Source: Tieghemostelium lacteum
Taxonomy: Eukaryota; Evosea; Eumycetozoa; Dictyosteliales; Raperosteliaceae
DNA length: 64,000 nucleotides
NCBI GenBank assembly: GCA_001606155.1
Contig: LODT01000051.1
Coordinates: forward strand, 969,788 to 1,033,787
Direction: 5' to 3'
The notes below the pieces were generated by a model. The model was not told the origin of the DNA, searched no databases, and worked only from the letters and a program-made list of their open reading frames with translations. This document shows, in pieces, positions 1-10,914 of the stretch. The translations under genes were made by a program, and so were the position numbers. Numbering within the stretch: position 1 is the stretch's first letter; every line of letters starts with the position of its first letter.

Positions 1-3000
1 GAAATTACATCAAAGATTTTGATATTGATTCAACAGTTGGGATACCATTCTGTGACTGTAAGAGAACTAAAGAAACTATTTGGTTTATTGAAATCTGAAC
101 CACAACAAGGTGACTTTAGACCACAGTTGACTAGTACCTGTCTGAGTACACTATCGAATATCTCTGTTAGTCGTAACCCAGGTCCACAAGTATACTTTGA
201 TTTTGATGGAAAAGATTCATGTATTCAGTTACCTACATTTGATAAATGGCCATTTCCAAAAGGTTTTTCATTTTGTACTTGGGTTAGAATTGAATCTTTT
301 ATTGATCCTACTGGTGCTCCTGAATATCGTCCTAGATTATTCAGTTTTCTGTCCGATTCTGAATGTGGTTTAGAAGTGTTATTTGTCTATCAGACTATAC
401 ATGTTCAAACTCTATGTAATGGATCTAGTAAATCAGTATTTGGGGGCAGTGTTAATCCACCCTCATTTGAAGAGAGAAAATGGTATTTTATATGTATAGT
501 CTATAGTACCAATCTACTAAGTAGCAATGAAATTAGAATTTATATTGATGGTCAACTACGTATAAAAGCACCAATTAAATTATCATTCCAATCGAATTTG
601 ATGAATAATTTCAGAATTGGTAATAACTATGCAAAGAATTCTGGTGATCGTTCAAGTCCTTTATATGGTCAAATGGGAGCTTTTAATATCTTTGATGATT
701 CATTATCTCAATCACAGATACAAGCTATATTCACAATGGGTCCAAATTTTAATACCTCATTCATGGATGCTGATGGTCAGAATGCAAAATCAGGTATACA
801 CAGTTACGACTCTTCTCTTACCAATCATCTATTTCTAAATTACAATTGTAGAGCTATTGAAGGTGACCTATGTCTAGATAACACTCCAAATATGGGTGGT
901 GACAGAAACTATGATGCCACATTGGTATCTATAAACCCATGTGTTAGTAGAGATATTAAAGATATTATCTATTGTCTAGGTGGTATCAGAGTACTATTTC
1001 CATTGATTCACCAGATTTCTACCATGCCACCACAAAACAGTTCTGAAATCAATAGTTCTAAACTTACCATACAAGTACTAGCACTGTTTAAAGACATGTT
1101 ATTTGGTAGTGATGCCAATCAAGAAGAAATGTTAAGATGTTCTGGATTTAAAGTTATGGGATACCTTCTACAACAGATTCAACCAGAGAATCTAACTAAT
1201 GGTGCATTACACATTTTCAAAGATATGTCAACTCAGATATCTGATCCAGCATTAGTGGAAGAAGTCTATATCTACTTACTATTAGATTTCAGAATTTGGA
1301 TAAAGACAAAATACGAAGTCCAAAAAAGTCTTTTTAATATGCTAAAACAGATCATTTTTGATAAATATGATCAAGTTCGTGACATTATAACCGTACAAAA
1401 GATTCTGGATATAATGAATGATTTCTATTGGTACGAGATTCCAAGAGTTAGTCAAAATGATGATACCTTTTCTGATACATCATCAGTGTTTTTTCATAGT
1501 AGAGATATCATTCTAAAGAGACCACAAATCTCTGATATCACTGATCTCAGAAAAACTGTAATCTTTGAAATTCTTAGACATTTACTTAGAAATGCCACTG
1601 TACAAGATGTATCAGCAGTCTCAAGATTCCTCTCTTGTAGTCTAGATTCCAAACAGTCAATTGAAATGATGCAATTCATTTTGGAACTTCTTACAGCATA
1701 TGAGAATAACAACTCATTTCAGGTATTCTATGATGAGTTCCTTAATATGGGGGCTACTGATATCCTTCTAACTCTTCTAAGAAATGTTGATGAAAATGTT
1801 AGAATGGCAGCACTTCAGTTACTCTCTAAAATCCATTACCTCATTTCCATCTCCACTCAAGCTAAACAGAGAAAATCAAAAATCTTTCAAGATTCCATTA
1901 TCATTGCACGTTCATTTCAATTGTTTCCTCTAAGTGAGATTACCTATGGATATCTACTTGGCTTTACATTGGGATTCAATTTCACACCATTGACCTTTAA
2001 CACTCATCCAACACTTGACCATTATAATGGATATGGATTTATGGAGATTAAGAATGCTGACATTCTAGGTGTCATTCTACAGTTACTAGTAGGTGCTGAT
2101 ATAGTGTTACGTCAACATATTCTACAGGAATTGAAATTACTAATTATCAATAGTAGTAATAACCGTTCAAGTTGGATACAAATTGATAAGTGGTCTGACC
2201 ATTTATTCTCCATCATCAATGACACTGAGATTAAAAATGACACTCAGTATTCTAATGTAACTGATTTGATTATTGAAATTATGAAGATTCTCAGTATACA
2301 TTCATTCCATGACACTAAACCTGGTTATAAAACATTGGAACAGATTCTTGCTACTCTACGTCCTTATGGTGATAGAGCTGTACTTGATTATCATAGTCTC
2401 ACTAGAACACTGTTATTGAATATAGTATCGACTATAAAATCAGAAGCCAATACTCTAACAGGTCCAGATTCATCAAGTCACTCTAAAAAGTCAAAGAAAT
2501 CAATGGATGTTTTTAGTGATAATCTCATTCATTTTCTCATTCTAACTGAAGAGTTTATATTCTATTCACCAAAAGATGATGTACAAACACTTTCAAATTC
2601 ATTTTTACCTATATCATCTGATGATCCTAATAACAATAATAATAATAATAATATTAATAATAATGGACAAACTGGTAGTAGTAGTGGTAGTAATCCAAGT
2701 ATAACACCACCACCATCTCCAAATAGTACATTGGTTCAAGGTGTTTCAAGTCCAATGACACTTCCAACTCCTAGTCATAATAGTAATCTTATATCATTCT
2801 TTAGTAGATTACATTTAAACAATGCAGGTACACAGGATTGGGAAGACTATGAACTAGTTCGTGAGTTATTAGATCTCTCTGATATTTTGAAATTGTCTCA
2901 GAATTCTAATGAAGTATTCTCAACTTCCAATATGCAACCTGTTACCGGAAACTTGAAATCCACTCTGATATTCTCTAATCATCATCATAGAATATTGTTA

Positions 3001-4044
3001 AGATTGACTTTGGAGATTCTCAAAGAACTTTGTAAGAGAAATGAATCAAATATACCATTGGTAATGATTCACGTTCAGAGAATTAAGATTATCTTAAGTA
3101 AGGATATTAATAGTAAAACTGAGGAATCCTATCAACGTTGTATATTCACACTAAGTCATTTGTTGAAGGCTTTCAAGACTATTACAGACCCTCAATCTAA
3201 ACTCCACAAATCTTTAATTCCATTTGTAAAAGAGATTCTTTCTAAACTAAAGAGTCAACTGACTGAGAATCTTATTCAACGTCGTAATATGACTGAACCT
3301 AATCAATCTGGCATCTCTCCAAATTCTAATAGTGCACAGGATCAGGAAATTAGTGAATGGGTTGCAAAGATGGCTGATGCAGCTCGTGCTGTTGATTTCT
3401 CTTCAACTATTGTAAAGTCACCTCGTTGGTCTTATGTTTGTGAATTTGTTGAAATGCAATCACAATCACTGTTCTTTAATGAAGAGAAACTCTTGGTTAC
3501 TCTAGTAGAGAAAAGAAAGAAAAAGTCAAACAAATTAGTACAGAATCTCGATGATAAAGAAGCTGAAAGTTTCTCATTGGCTGAAAGAAAAGCTGATATT
3601 GATTTGAAATCCGTTCAAGTTAATATCTTTGCACCTGAAGTTGAAAGACGTGCTCTACTATTAAGATCATCTAAAGAGGCAATGTTAGAAACTACATCAA
3701 GTTGGAGAAAGATTTTACGTTCTCTAACTAATGAAAGAGGTCCTTGGGGTACTATTGAGAATAGTTCTAATCTTCACTGGAAATTAGATAAAACTGAGTC
3801 CTACAGTCGTATGAGATTCAAATTGAAAAGAAACTATAAATTTGATGAACATGCAAATTGTGCTATCAATGATGACATCTCTGGAAATGATAATAACCTA
3901 TTATCAAATAGAGATGCTTCTAGATCTGGATCCGACGATGGTGTTAAAATCTTACCTGTTCAACAACAGAATAACAATAATCTAAATGATGAAGATTCAG
4001 ATTGGACATTGGTACTTAATGATGAGTTGGATAATGAATATCAA

Positions 4045-4077
<33 letters not shown>

Positions 4078-6363
4078 AAAGAGAAAATGATATATTCAAC
4101 TCAATGTGAATGGATTACACCAATGTCAGCTAGAAAAGGTAAATTTGAAATTACATCTACTCATTTGGTATTCACTGAAGAACCACCTAATATAACTACA
4201 CTTCTGGATCAGAGTATAAACCAACAACTTGAAGAACCATTGAAATACAAGAGATGGCCAATTGATAGCATCAAAGAGACACATTTACGTAGGTACCTAT
4301 TAAGAGGAAGTGCCATTGAAATATTCATGAAAGACAAGGCAAACTATTTCTTTAACTTTCGTAATAACGATCGTAATAAGGTGTATAGTAAGATTAGTTC
4401 TGCTAGAAGAATATTTATTAGATCTCTAGAATCTTCTGAAACTCTTAAAAAGGCAATGGTAGATTGGGAGAAAAGAAAGATTAGTAATTTTGATTATCTA
4501 ATGATTCTTAATACTGCTGCTGGTCGTACTTTTAATGATCTCACACAATATCCTGTATTCCCTTGGGTTATAGCTGACTATACCTCACCAGTTCTTGATC
4601 TTACCAAACCAGAGACTTTTAGAGACCTTTCCAAACCCATTGGTGCACTCAATGAAAAACGTTTAGAAATCTTTAAAGATCGTTATGAGTCTTTTGATGA
4701 TCCAGTAATTCCAAAGTTCCACTATGGATCACATTATTCCAGTGCTGGTATTGTATTGTATTATCTCATTAGACTGGAACCATTTACAACACAGTTTCTT
4801 CAGTTACAAGGTGGAAGATTTGATCATGCTGATCGTATGTTTGATAGTATTCAACAGGCATGGCTAAACTCATTGACATCATCAACAGATGTAAAGGAAC
4901 TGATTCCAGAGTTCTTTTATCAACCTGAATTCCTAACCAACCATAATAACTTTAATTTTGGTATTAAACAAGTTGGTGAACCTATTGGTGATGTACATTT
5001 ACCTCCTTGGGCTAGTACTCCACATGAATTTATTAGATTAAACAGAGAGGCTCTAGAGAGTGAATATGTATCAGCACATTTACACGAATGGATTGACTTG
5101 ATATTTGGTATTAAACAAAAAGGTAGATTAGCTGAAGAGTGCTTTAATGTATTCTATTATCTCACCTATGAAGGATCAGTAAATATTGACTCTATAGATG
5201 ATGAAACTACTCGTAAAGCCACTGAGGCTCAAATTAATAATTTTGGACAAACTCCCACACAATTATTCTCTAAAAAACCTCATACACCTAGAGAACCACT
5301 AAATGAAGCCCAATTATCTATTCCCAAGACTGTTCATTCTCAGTTACAAGCATTCCTCGTTCTAAAGAGTTCAAGTAAATACCCAATAGTCTATATATTC
5401 ATTCCAGAACCTAATATCGTACTGAGCTATCTAGTTAGTGATAAGATTACAATTATTGATAAATCTCGTACTACTACATCTCATAAATGGTTCCCTAATA
5501 CACCAAATGAAAAGCAATCACCATTCACTTTTGAATTGGAACCTACTTCTACTACTAAACGTCGTATAGGTCTACCATTTGCAAATGATGTTACCATCTC
5601 ACAAAACTGTTTTGCTATAACAAATGATGGTAGATATGTAATATCATGTGGACATTGGGATAACTCATTCAAACTCTCTCATGTAGACTCTGCAAAACTC
5701 ATTCAATCCGTTGTCAAACATAAGGATTCTGTAACATGTTTGGCATTGGCATCGGATGATCAGATTCTGGTAACTGGAAGTAAAGATACAACTGTAATGG
5801 TTTGGAAGATTACTCAACACAAGAATGGTACACCTAGATTCGATGATGTTCCATCACATATTCTCTATGGTCATGATGATGAAATTACCTGTGTAGATGT
5901 TAATGTTGAATTGGATATTTCCATATCCGGTTCGAAAGATGGTACTTGTATTATACATAATGTCAGACATGGTGAATATGTTCGTTCTATATTCTTACCT
6001 AAACAGTCACCTATATCAATGGTATCTATAAGTAACCAAGGATACATTGTAATCTACAGTCAATCAGATCTCATGATTTATCTCTACTCTATCAATGGTC
6101 GTCTTTTAAATTCCATTGAAACCCATGATCGTCTATATTCCATGATTATCACCAAAGACTCTGAATATCTAATCACTGGAGGTGAAAGAGGAAATGTAGT
6201 CATTCGTTCACTTTACAATCTCAAAAACACCAATCACAAACTTGAATTCAAATCACCTGTACACTCGCTAACAATGTCTTCTGATCAAAGACACCTAATG
6301 GTTGGTCTATCTGATGGTAGATTATTAATCATTTGTAAATCAACAATGTTACCAACAAAATAA
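1..6363 (+). CDS. BEACH-domain (Lvs/neurobeachin-type) protein, 5' partial
   Basis: The reading frame is open from base 1, so the 5' end lies outside the window; 2120 codons are present without a visible intron. In order there is a concanavalin-A-like sandwich (about bases 190-720, motif [13 protein letters not shown]), a long armadillo-like helical region (about 950-2500), Asn and Ser/Pro linkers, a polyQ run (4042-4079), a PH-BEACH domain (about 4080-4420), a BEACH domain (about 4440-5290, [31 protein letters not shown]) and C-terminal WD40 repeats (about 5580-6350). This order is that of neurobeachin, LYST and ALFY relatives. In Dictyostelium such proteins (LvsA to LvsF) act in cytokinesis, contractile vacuole and lysosome traffic. 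No FYVE finger follows the WD repeats. Which Lvs paralogue this is cannot be decided from the partial protein. Confidence 0.93.
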
Positions 6364-6555
6364 TCAACAAATAACAAATAACAAAAATTAATTTATTCCC
6401 CTATATAATACTACCTAATCCCTTATAAATATGTCATAATATATAAAACTACAAAAGAATTAATTTAAATTATTTATTCTAATTATAAAGATAATCAATA
6501 GGATTTATTCTTTTTTTTCTTTTGTTTGAGTTTAGTATCATTATTATTATTGTGA

Positions 6556-7980
6556 TTATTGTGGTATTATATTTAAATTCTCTTTAAATTCAATAAATGA
6601 AATATCCTTTTGATTTACTATACAGAATTGAATTGGACTATCATGTGAGATCTTTGCTAATGCTGCAATTTGGTTGAGGTTAGGTGGATTATCATTAAAT
6701 GGTCGAATACAAATTCTAAAATCAGGTGTGCCAGGACTAGTTTTTTTAAATGATGAGTTGGGTTTATATACATCATAATCTATTGAAATTTCTTTTAAAA
6801 CTGAATAATTTAGTATTGGTTTACTCGTTGTTGTTTGTGTTGTAGTTGTTGTAGGGGTATTTGTATTATTATTATCTATAACTGATTTGTTTTGAACAAT
6901 TTTAGTTTTTCTCATTATTGAATTAAATGTGGTATTTGGATGAAGTTCTTCTGGTAGAGTAGCTAGTGGTTGAACATCATCTGATGTATTGGTATTCAAA
7001 GTAGGTGCTAATTTAAATGGTGATTCCTTGATATTATATTTTTTTGAAATATTTGAATTTTGAAGATGATTTATACTTCTATTCTTGTTGATATTGTGTA
7101 TATTGACTTTAGTTTTACCAGAATAGATGTCAGGTCTAACATAATTTGGATAATCTGATTTTAGAGTGGCAACAATAGATTGTGGATGATAAACATCAAG
7201 TGAATTTTCTTGAAAATAGTTTCTAGATAACATTTTATCATTACCATTACTTTCAAAAATATTTTCCTTTTCTTGTGGATTTTGAAATTTAATGTGTTTA
7301 ATAATCTCCTCTGCTTCCTTTTCAGTATATTCTTTACCTGTAAATTGTATTTTTGGATCTATATTATTAAGATTTCTATATTTATTACTATTAAAATTTC
7401 CTTTATTATTATTATAGGGCTGTATTGGTTTTTGATCGACTTTATATTTTTTATTAATATCATGTCTTATTAAATTATAACCTAATTTTTTTAAATATGT
7501 ATAGGCTACCATTTTGAAAATGGGTACACCACAAACTTCCATTAATTTATATGTTTCTTGTATGGAAATTGGTGCACCATTAACATATAGTTCAATTCCT
7601 GAAAGGTCTTGAAGATATAATGCCTCTTCTACATGTAAATAGAATTTAGGGCCAAAGTTATGACCCAATGAATCTATTAATTTACCTCTTTTAGTTGTAA
7701 CTTCAAACTTCTTGATATCAAATACCCAATTGGCTATTGAAAGTCCATTCCTATAACATGTATTTATAAATATTCAATTGTAACATAATAGAGCTAATCA
7801 AATATATTATAATTACTTTTGGTGAATCTTTTCGTTGTTTTTTAATATTTGATCAAATTGTCTATAGAGCGTATCTAATTTCATTTTTGAATCTTGTTTA
7901 TCTTCTGTATCATTATTGTCATTTGAGTTTGAGTTATGTGATTTACTCTTTTTGTCAATTTTTGTTGATTTTTGTCCTTT

Positions 7981-8046
<66 letters not shown>

Positions 8047-8166
8047 TTGTTGTTTTTGTTGTTTTTGTTGTTGTTGTTTTGGATGTTGCTGTTGCTGTTG
8101 TTTAAAGAATTTTCTATATTCTGAAGCATCATCTTCAATTTCTTCAAATTTACCATCTTTATTCAT
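6556..8166 (-). CDS. tsen54: tRNA-splicing endonuclease subunit Sen54
   Basis: Two exons, complement(join(6556..7750,7817..8166)), 514 aa; the 66 bp intron starts GTAATT and ends TATAG. Joining gives ...HQK-NGLSIANWVFDIKKF..., which runs into KRGKLIDSLGHNFG and the conserved EEALYLQ motif of the Sen54 N-terminal domain (about residues 115-210). The C-terminus (DFRICIRPFND...QFCIVNQKDISFIEF) matches the small C-terminal fold of TSEN54. Sen54 is a structural, non-catalytic partner of Sen2 in the nuclear heterotetramer that excises tRNA introns. Residues about 20-60 are a long polyQ tract before the domain, and the middle (about 215-430) is low-complexity with Asn/Thr stretches, longer than usual. 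The ATG at 8166 is the first in-frame start of exon 1. It faces the ZC3H15 gene across 200 bp. Confidence 0.85.
7979..8100 (-). repeat. CAA/CAG repeat coding for polyglutamine in Sen54
   Basis: On the + strand this is an almost pure GTT/GTTTTT run. On the coding (-) strand it encodes Gln interrupted by a few Lys and Pro. Such triplet tracts are common in Dictyostelium coding DNA and are probably length-polymorphic. Confidence 0.9.
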
Positions 8167-8366
8167 TGTTTAAATTTAAAAGAGTTGAAATATCACTTTA
8201 ATTTACGATAACAGTGTAAAAGTAAGAATTTGAAGTTCTTGACCAAAAGGAAAAAACTATGAAAAAAAAAACTAAAGTTTTTTTTGATTTTTTTTATTTT
8301 TCCGATTGATTTAGTTGTATAAGTCTTTTTTTAATTAAAAAGAATAAAAGAAACTATATAGAAAAA
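8167..8366. promoter_or_regulatory. Shared divergent promoter region, Sen54 / ZC3H15
   Basis: Only 200 bp separate the two divergent start codons, so both promoters must lie here unless they extend into the genes. The stretch holds A and T homopolymer runs (around 8260-8300) and an A-rich leader before the ATG at 8367, as is usual for dictyostelid genes. No specific factor site is recognisable. Confidence 0.45.
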
Positions 8367-9615
8367 ATGCCACCAAAAGCAGCAGCAGGTAAAAAGACAG
8401 TGGAAAAAGAGAAAAAGAAGAAGATTGAAGATAAGACATTTGGTTTAAAAAATAAAAATAAGAGTAAAAAAGTTGCAGAATATGTAAAGAATGTTGAGAA
8501 TCAAGTCAATAACAGTGCTATGCAGAATAAAGAGAAAGCAAAAGCAGATGCCAAAAAGAAAGAAAAGGAATTACAAGAGAAAGCTAAAAAAGAGATGGCA
8601 GATCTACTCAAACCCACCATTGTTCAAGCAAAAGTACCTATTGGTGTCGATCCAAAATCTATTGTTTGTGAATTCTATAAACAAACTAATAGTTGTGCTA
8701 AAGGAAATAAATGTAAATTTGCACATGATTTAGCAGTCGAAAGAAAAGCACAAAAAATTGATATTTATACAGATCGTCGTGGTGATGAAGATAAAAGTAT
8801 GTATCAATATATATAAAAGTTCCACTCTCAATATCTATGATTTTTTTTAAAGATATTTGGTGAAGAGGGGAGTAATAAATTCATAAATACTAATGAAATG
8901 AATAAACAAAACAGAGAATGATGATATGGAAAATTGGGATGATGAGAAATTGAAATCTGTGGTCGAAAAGAAAAAGAGAGCAGCTGAAAAAGGTAATAAA
9001 ACTGATAAAATTTGTAAATATTTCTTGGATGCAATCGAGACAAAGAAATATGGTTGGTTTTGGGACTGTCCTAACGGTGGTGAAAAATGTCAGTATCAAC
9101 ATTGTCTACCCGAAGGCTATGTTCTAAAGAAAAAGAAAACCAAAGAAGACGAAGAGGAAGAAGAGACACCAATTGAAGAACTCATTGAAGAGGAAAGAGC
9201 CAAACTAACAAAACACACACCTGTCACATTAGAAACCTTTTTAAAATGGAAAGAAGAAAAAAGACAACAAAAAGAGAAAGCACAAAAAGAAGCAGAAGAA
9301 AAACGTTTGGCTGATATCAAAGCTGGTAAGACTTCAATGTCTGGTAGAGAAATGTTTGTATTTAACCCAGATTTGTTTGTTGATGATGATTCAGCTATCG
9401 ATGTCAAATCTAAAGAATATGAAGTTAAAGATGATGAACCATCAACTCTATCAAATAATATCGATAAAAGTCTATTCATTGGTGATGATATGGATGATTT
9501 ACCAAGTGATGAAGATGATGATGATGATGATGATGAAGAAGACGATGACGAAGACGATGATGAACCAAAAAGAGAAGAAGCCAATGAAGAAGAAGATGAA
9601 GATAGCGATGAATAA
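8367..9615 (+). CDS. ZC3H15/DFRP1 (Tma46-type) CCCH zinc-finger protein
   Basis: Two exons, join(8367..8796,8915..9615), 376 aa; the 118 bp intron starts GTATGT and ends ACAG. The N-terminus (MPPKAAAGKK, then DKTFGLKNKNKSKK) is the typical start of ZC3H15/Tma46. The first CCCH finger (CEFYKQTNSCAKGNKCKFAH) lies at about residues 101-120 and the second, longer one (CKYFLDAIETKKYGWFWDCP...CQYQH) at about 170-205. A charged coiled-coil region, the DFRP-type segment (SGREMFVFNPDLF) and an acidic Asp/Glu tail follow. In yeast and animals this protein binds and stabilises the GTPase DRG1 (Rbg1) and associates with translating ribosomes. The 3' end of this gene is duplicated downstream at about 10400-10576. 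Confidence 0.88.
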
Positions 9616-9738
9616 ACTAATTTATTAAACTTCAAAACAAATACTCCCACCCAAAAGTTAAAATTTTATTTATCAGAAATAAAAAATATAATTATAGCCC
9701 CAATACAAACACAACCCACTTTAATACCTTTCTATTTA
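9530..9738 (+). repeat. Direct repeat copy A: 3' end of ZC3H15 and its 3' flank
   Basis: This stretch (last about 85 coding bases, stop codon and about 120 bp of 3' flank) recurs in the same orientation at 10400-10576. Shared blocks include GATGAATAAACTAATTTATT, the TATCAGAAATAAAAAA block, AGCCCCAATACAAAC and CCTTTCTATTTA. Copy B lacks about 16 bp and a second short stretch of the flank. Similarity ends sharply after CTTTCTATTTA. Confidence 0.8.
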
Positions 9739-9904
9739 AAACAGGTTAAGTTAATTTATAAAATAATATATTTTTCTATTTTTTGATCATTATTGATATT
9801 CAAAATTTTATTTGTTCTTTGGTTTTCTTATCTGAACTATTCATTTTTCCTAATCTATTTTTATTCTTTGAATTGCATCACACAATTGTGGATGATTGAA
9901 TACA

Positions 9905-10396
9905 TCATTCATTACTTAGTGGGAAATGAGTTATATTGTATGGTGCGCACTTAGAACCACAGATACTGTTATAATATCTGATATCAGCAGAAAAATTAGT
10001 ATCAGTGAGGAGAGGTAAGATACATATATGTTTATCAAAACCAATGCAAAACATAAACTCTATCAAGAAATGGATTGACTTCAGAAGATAAACATGTAGA
10101 TTGGGGGTTTGAAGTAATTATTGAAAAAAATTCATCCAAGTGAAGAACCGGTTTTCTTTAGATAGATTTAGTCTTTGTTTGATATCCTCTAAAAGTGCTA
10201 CCCAGATGTTCTTTATAAACTTGTTCCAGATGAGCTTGTCCATTCCAAAACTGTTAAATACATTATTAATCTCTGACCAAAACCCTTCTCAAGATACAAT
10301 ATAATATCTTTCTTTCTACCAATCCATTTGTAGAATGATGATAAGGTAGTGAGTTGTGTCTTTGTCTATAAGTGTAACTTACTCTCATTCCAGTAT
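9905..10396 (-). pseudogene. Decayed coding remnant, possibly retroelement integrase
   Basis: Reading the - strand from about 10393 gives an uninterrupted piece ending in SLPYHHSTNGLVERKI, which resembles the PYHPQTNGLVER signature of retroviral-type integrase cores. It stops at 10266. A shifted frame continues (NNVFNSFGMDKLIWNKF... to about 10130), then a third open piece of about 73 codons runs to a TGA at 9905-9907 with no start codon and an ordinary amino-acid mix. The frames are broken and no LTRs were seen, so it is not a working element. The integrase call rests on one motif. The rest of the open pieces match nothing I recognise. Confidence 0.4.
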
Positions 10397-10399
10397 GTC

Positions 10400-10576
10400 G
10401 ATGTGAAGAAGACGAAGGCGATGATGAAATAGAAGTCAGTGAAGAAGAAGAAGATGTAGATAGTGATGAATAAACTAATTTATTGAACTTCAAAAAAATA
10501 CTCCCTCACCCTAAGTTATCAGAAATAAAAAAAATAATTTTAGCCCCAATACAAACTCACAACCCCTTTCTATTTA
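10400..10576 (+). pseudogene. Degraded second copy of the ZC3H15 3' end (direct repeat copy B)
   Basis: The + strand reads an acidic Glu/Asp tail ending DSDE-stop, then 3' flanking DNA nearly the same as at 9601-9738. The coding part is broken (ATAGAAG puts a stop in the tail frame) and nothing upstream encodes the rest of the protein. Because the match crosses the stop codon into flanking DNA, it is a genomic duplication of the gene end. It abuts the integrase-like remnant. Confidence 0.75.
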
Positions 10577-10914
10577 GATTTTGTAAAATTATTATAATAA
10601 TTTAGGTCTTTCCTTTTTGATTTCAGTATACCACCCCCAGTTAAATAACAATCTCTTACTTTAGATTTCATTAATAATTTTATTTATTAATAGTCATTGT
10701 TGTTATTTTGTCAAAATTTTAATCATTTTCACAAAATTTTTCCTTCACACATGACACACTAAATCAAAAATAGAGTGACTCTCTAGAGCAGGAATTGGGG
10801 TCCAATAATGAGTTCAAAAATAGAAATAATGTTGAATTCATCGCAATTTAATATTAACTTTTTTAACAAAATAATCACTATTATAATACAGTACTATTAT
10901 TATTAGTAGTTATA
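10577..10914. other. Intergenic region before the B-box/Sel1 gene
   Basis: These 338 bp are AT-rich with no open frame of note and no recognisable RNA gene. They should hold the promoter of the gene starting at 10915. An ATT/TAT-rich stretch directly precedes that start codon. Confidence 0.4.

Noticed and set aside
7887-8105. + strand frames of Val/Cys repeats opposite Sen54
   Set aside because: They are antisense readings of the CAA repeat; similar Val, Leu or Ser repeat frames opposite polyQ, Pro-rich or acidic regions (for example 9117-9650, 11346-11876, 11873-12514) were dropped for the same reason.
8828-9102. - strand frames over the ZC3H15 intron and second exon
   Set aside because: They overlap a well-supported zinc-finger gene in the opposite orientation and have no recognisable features.
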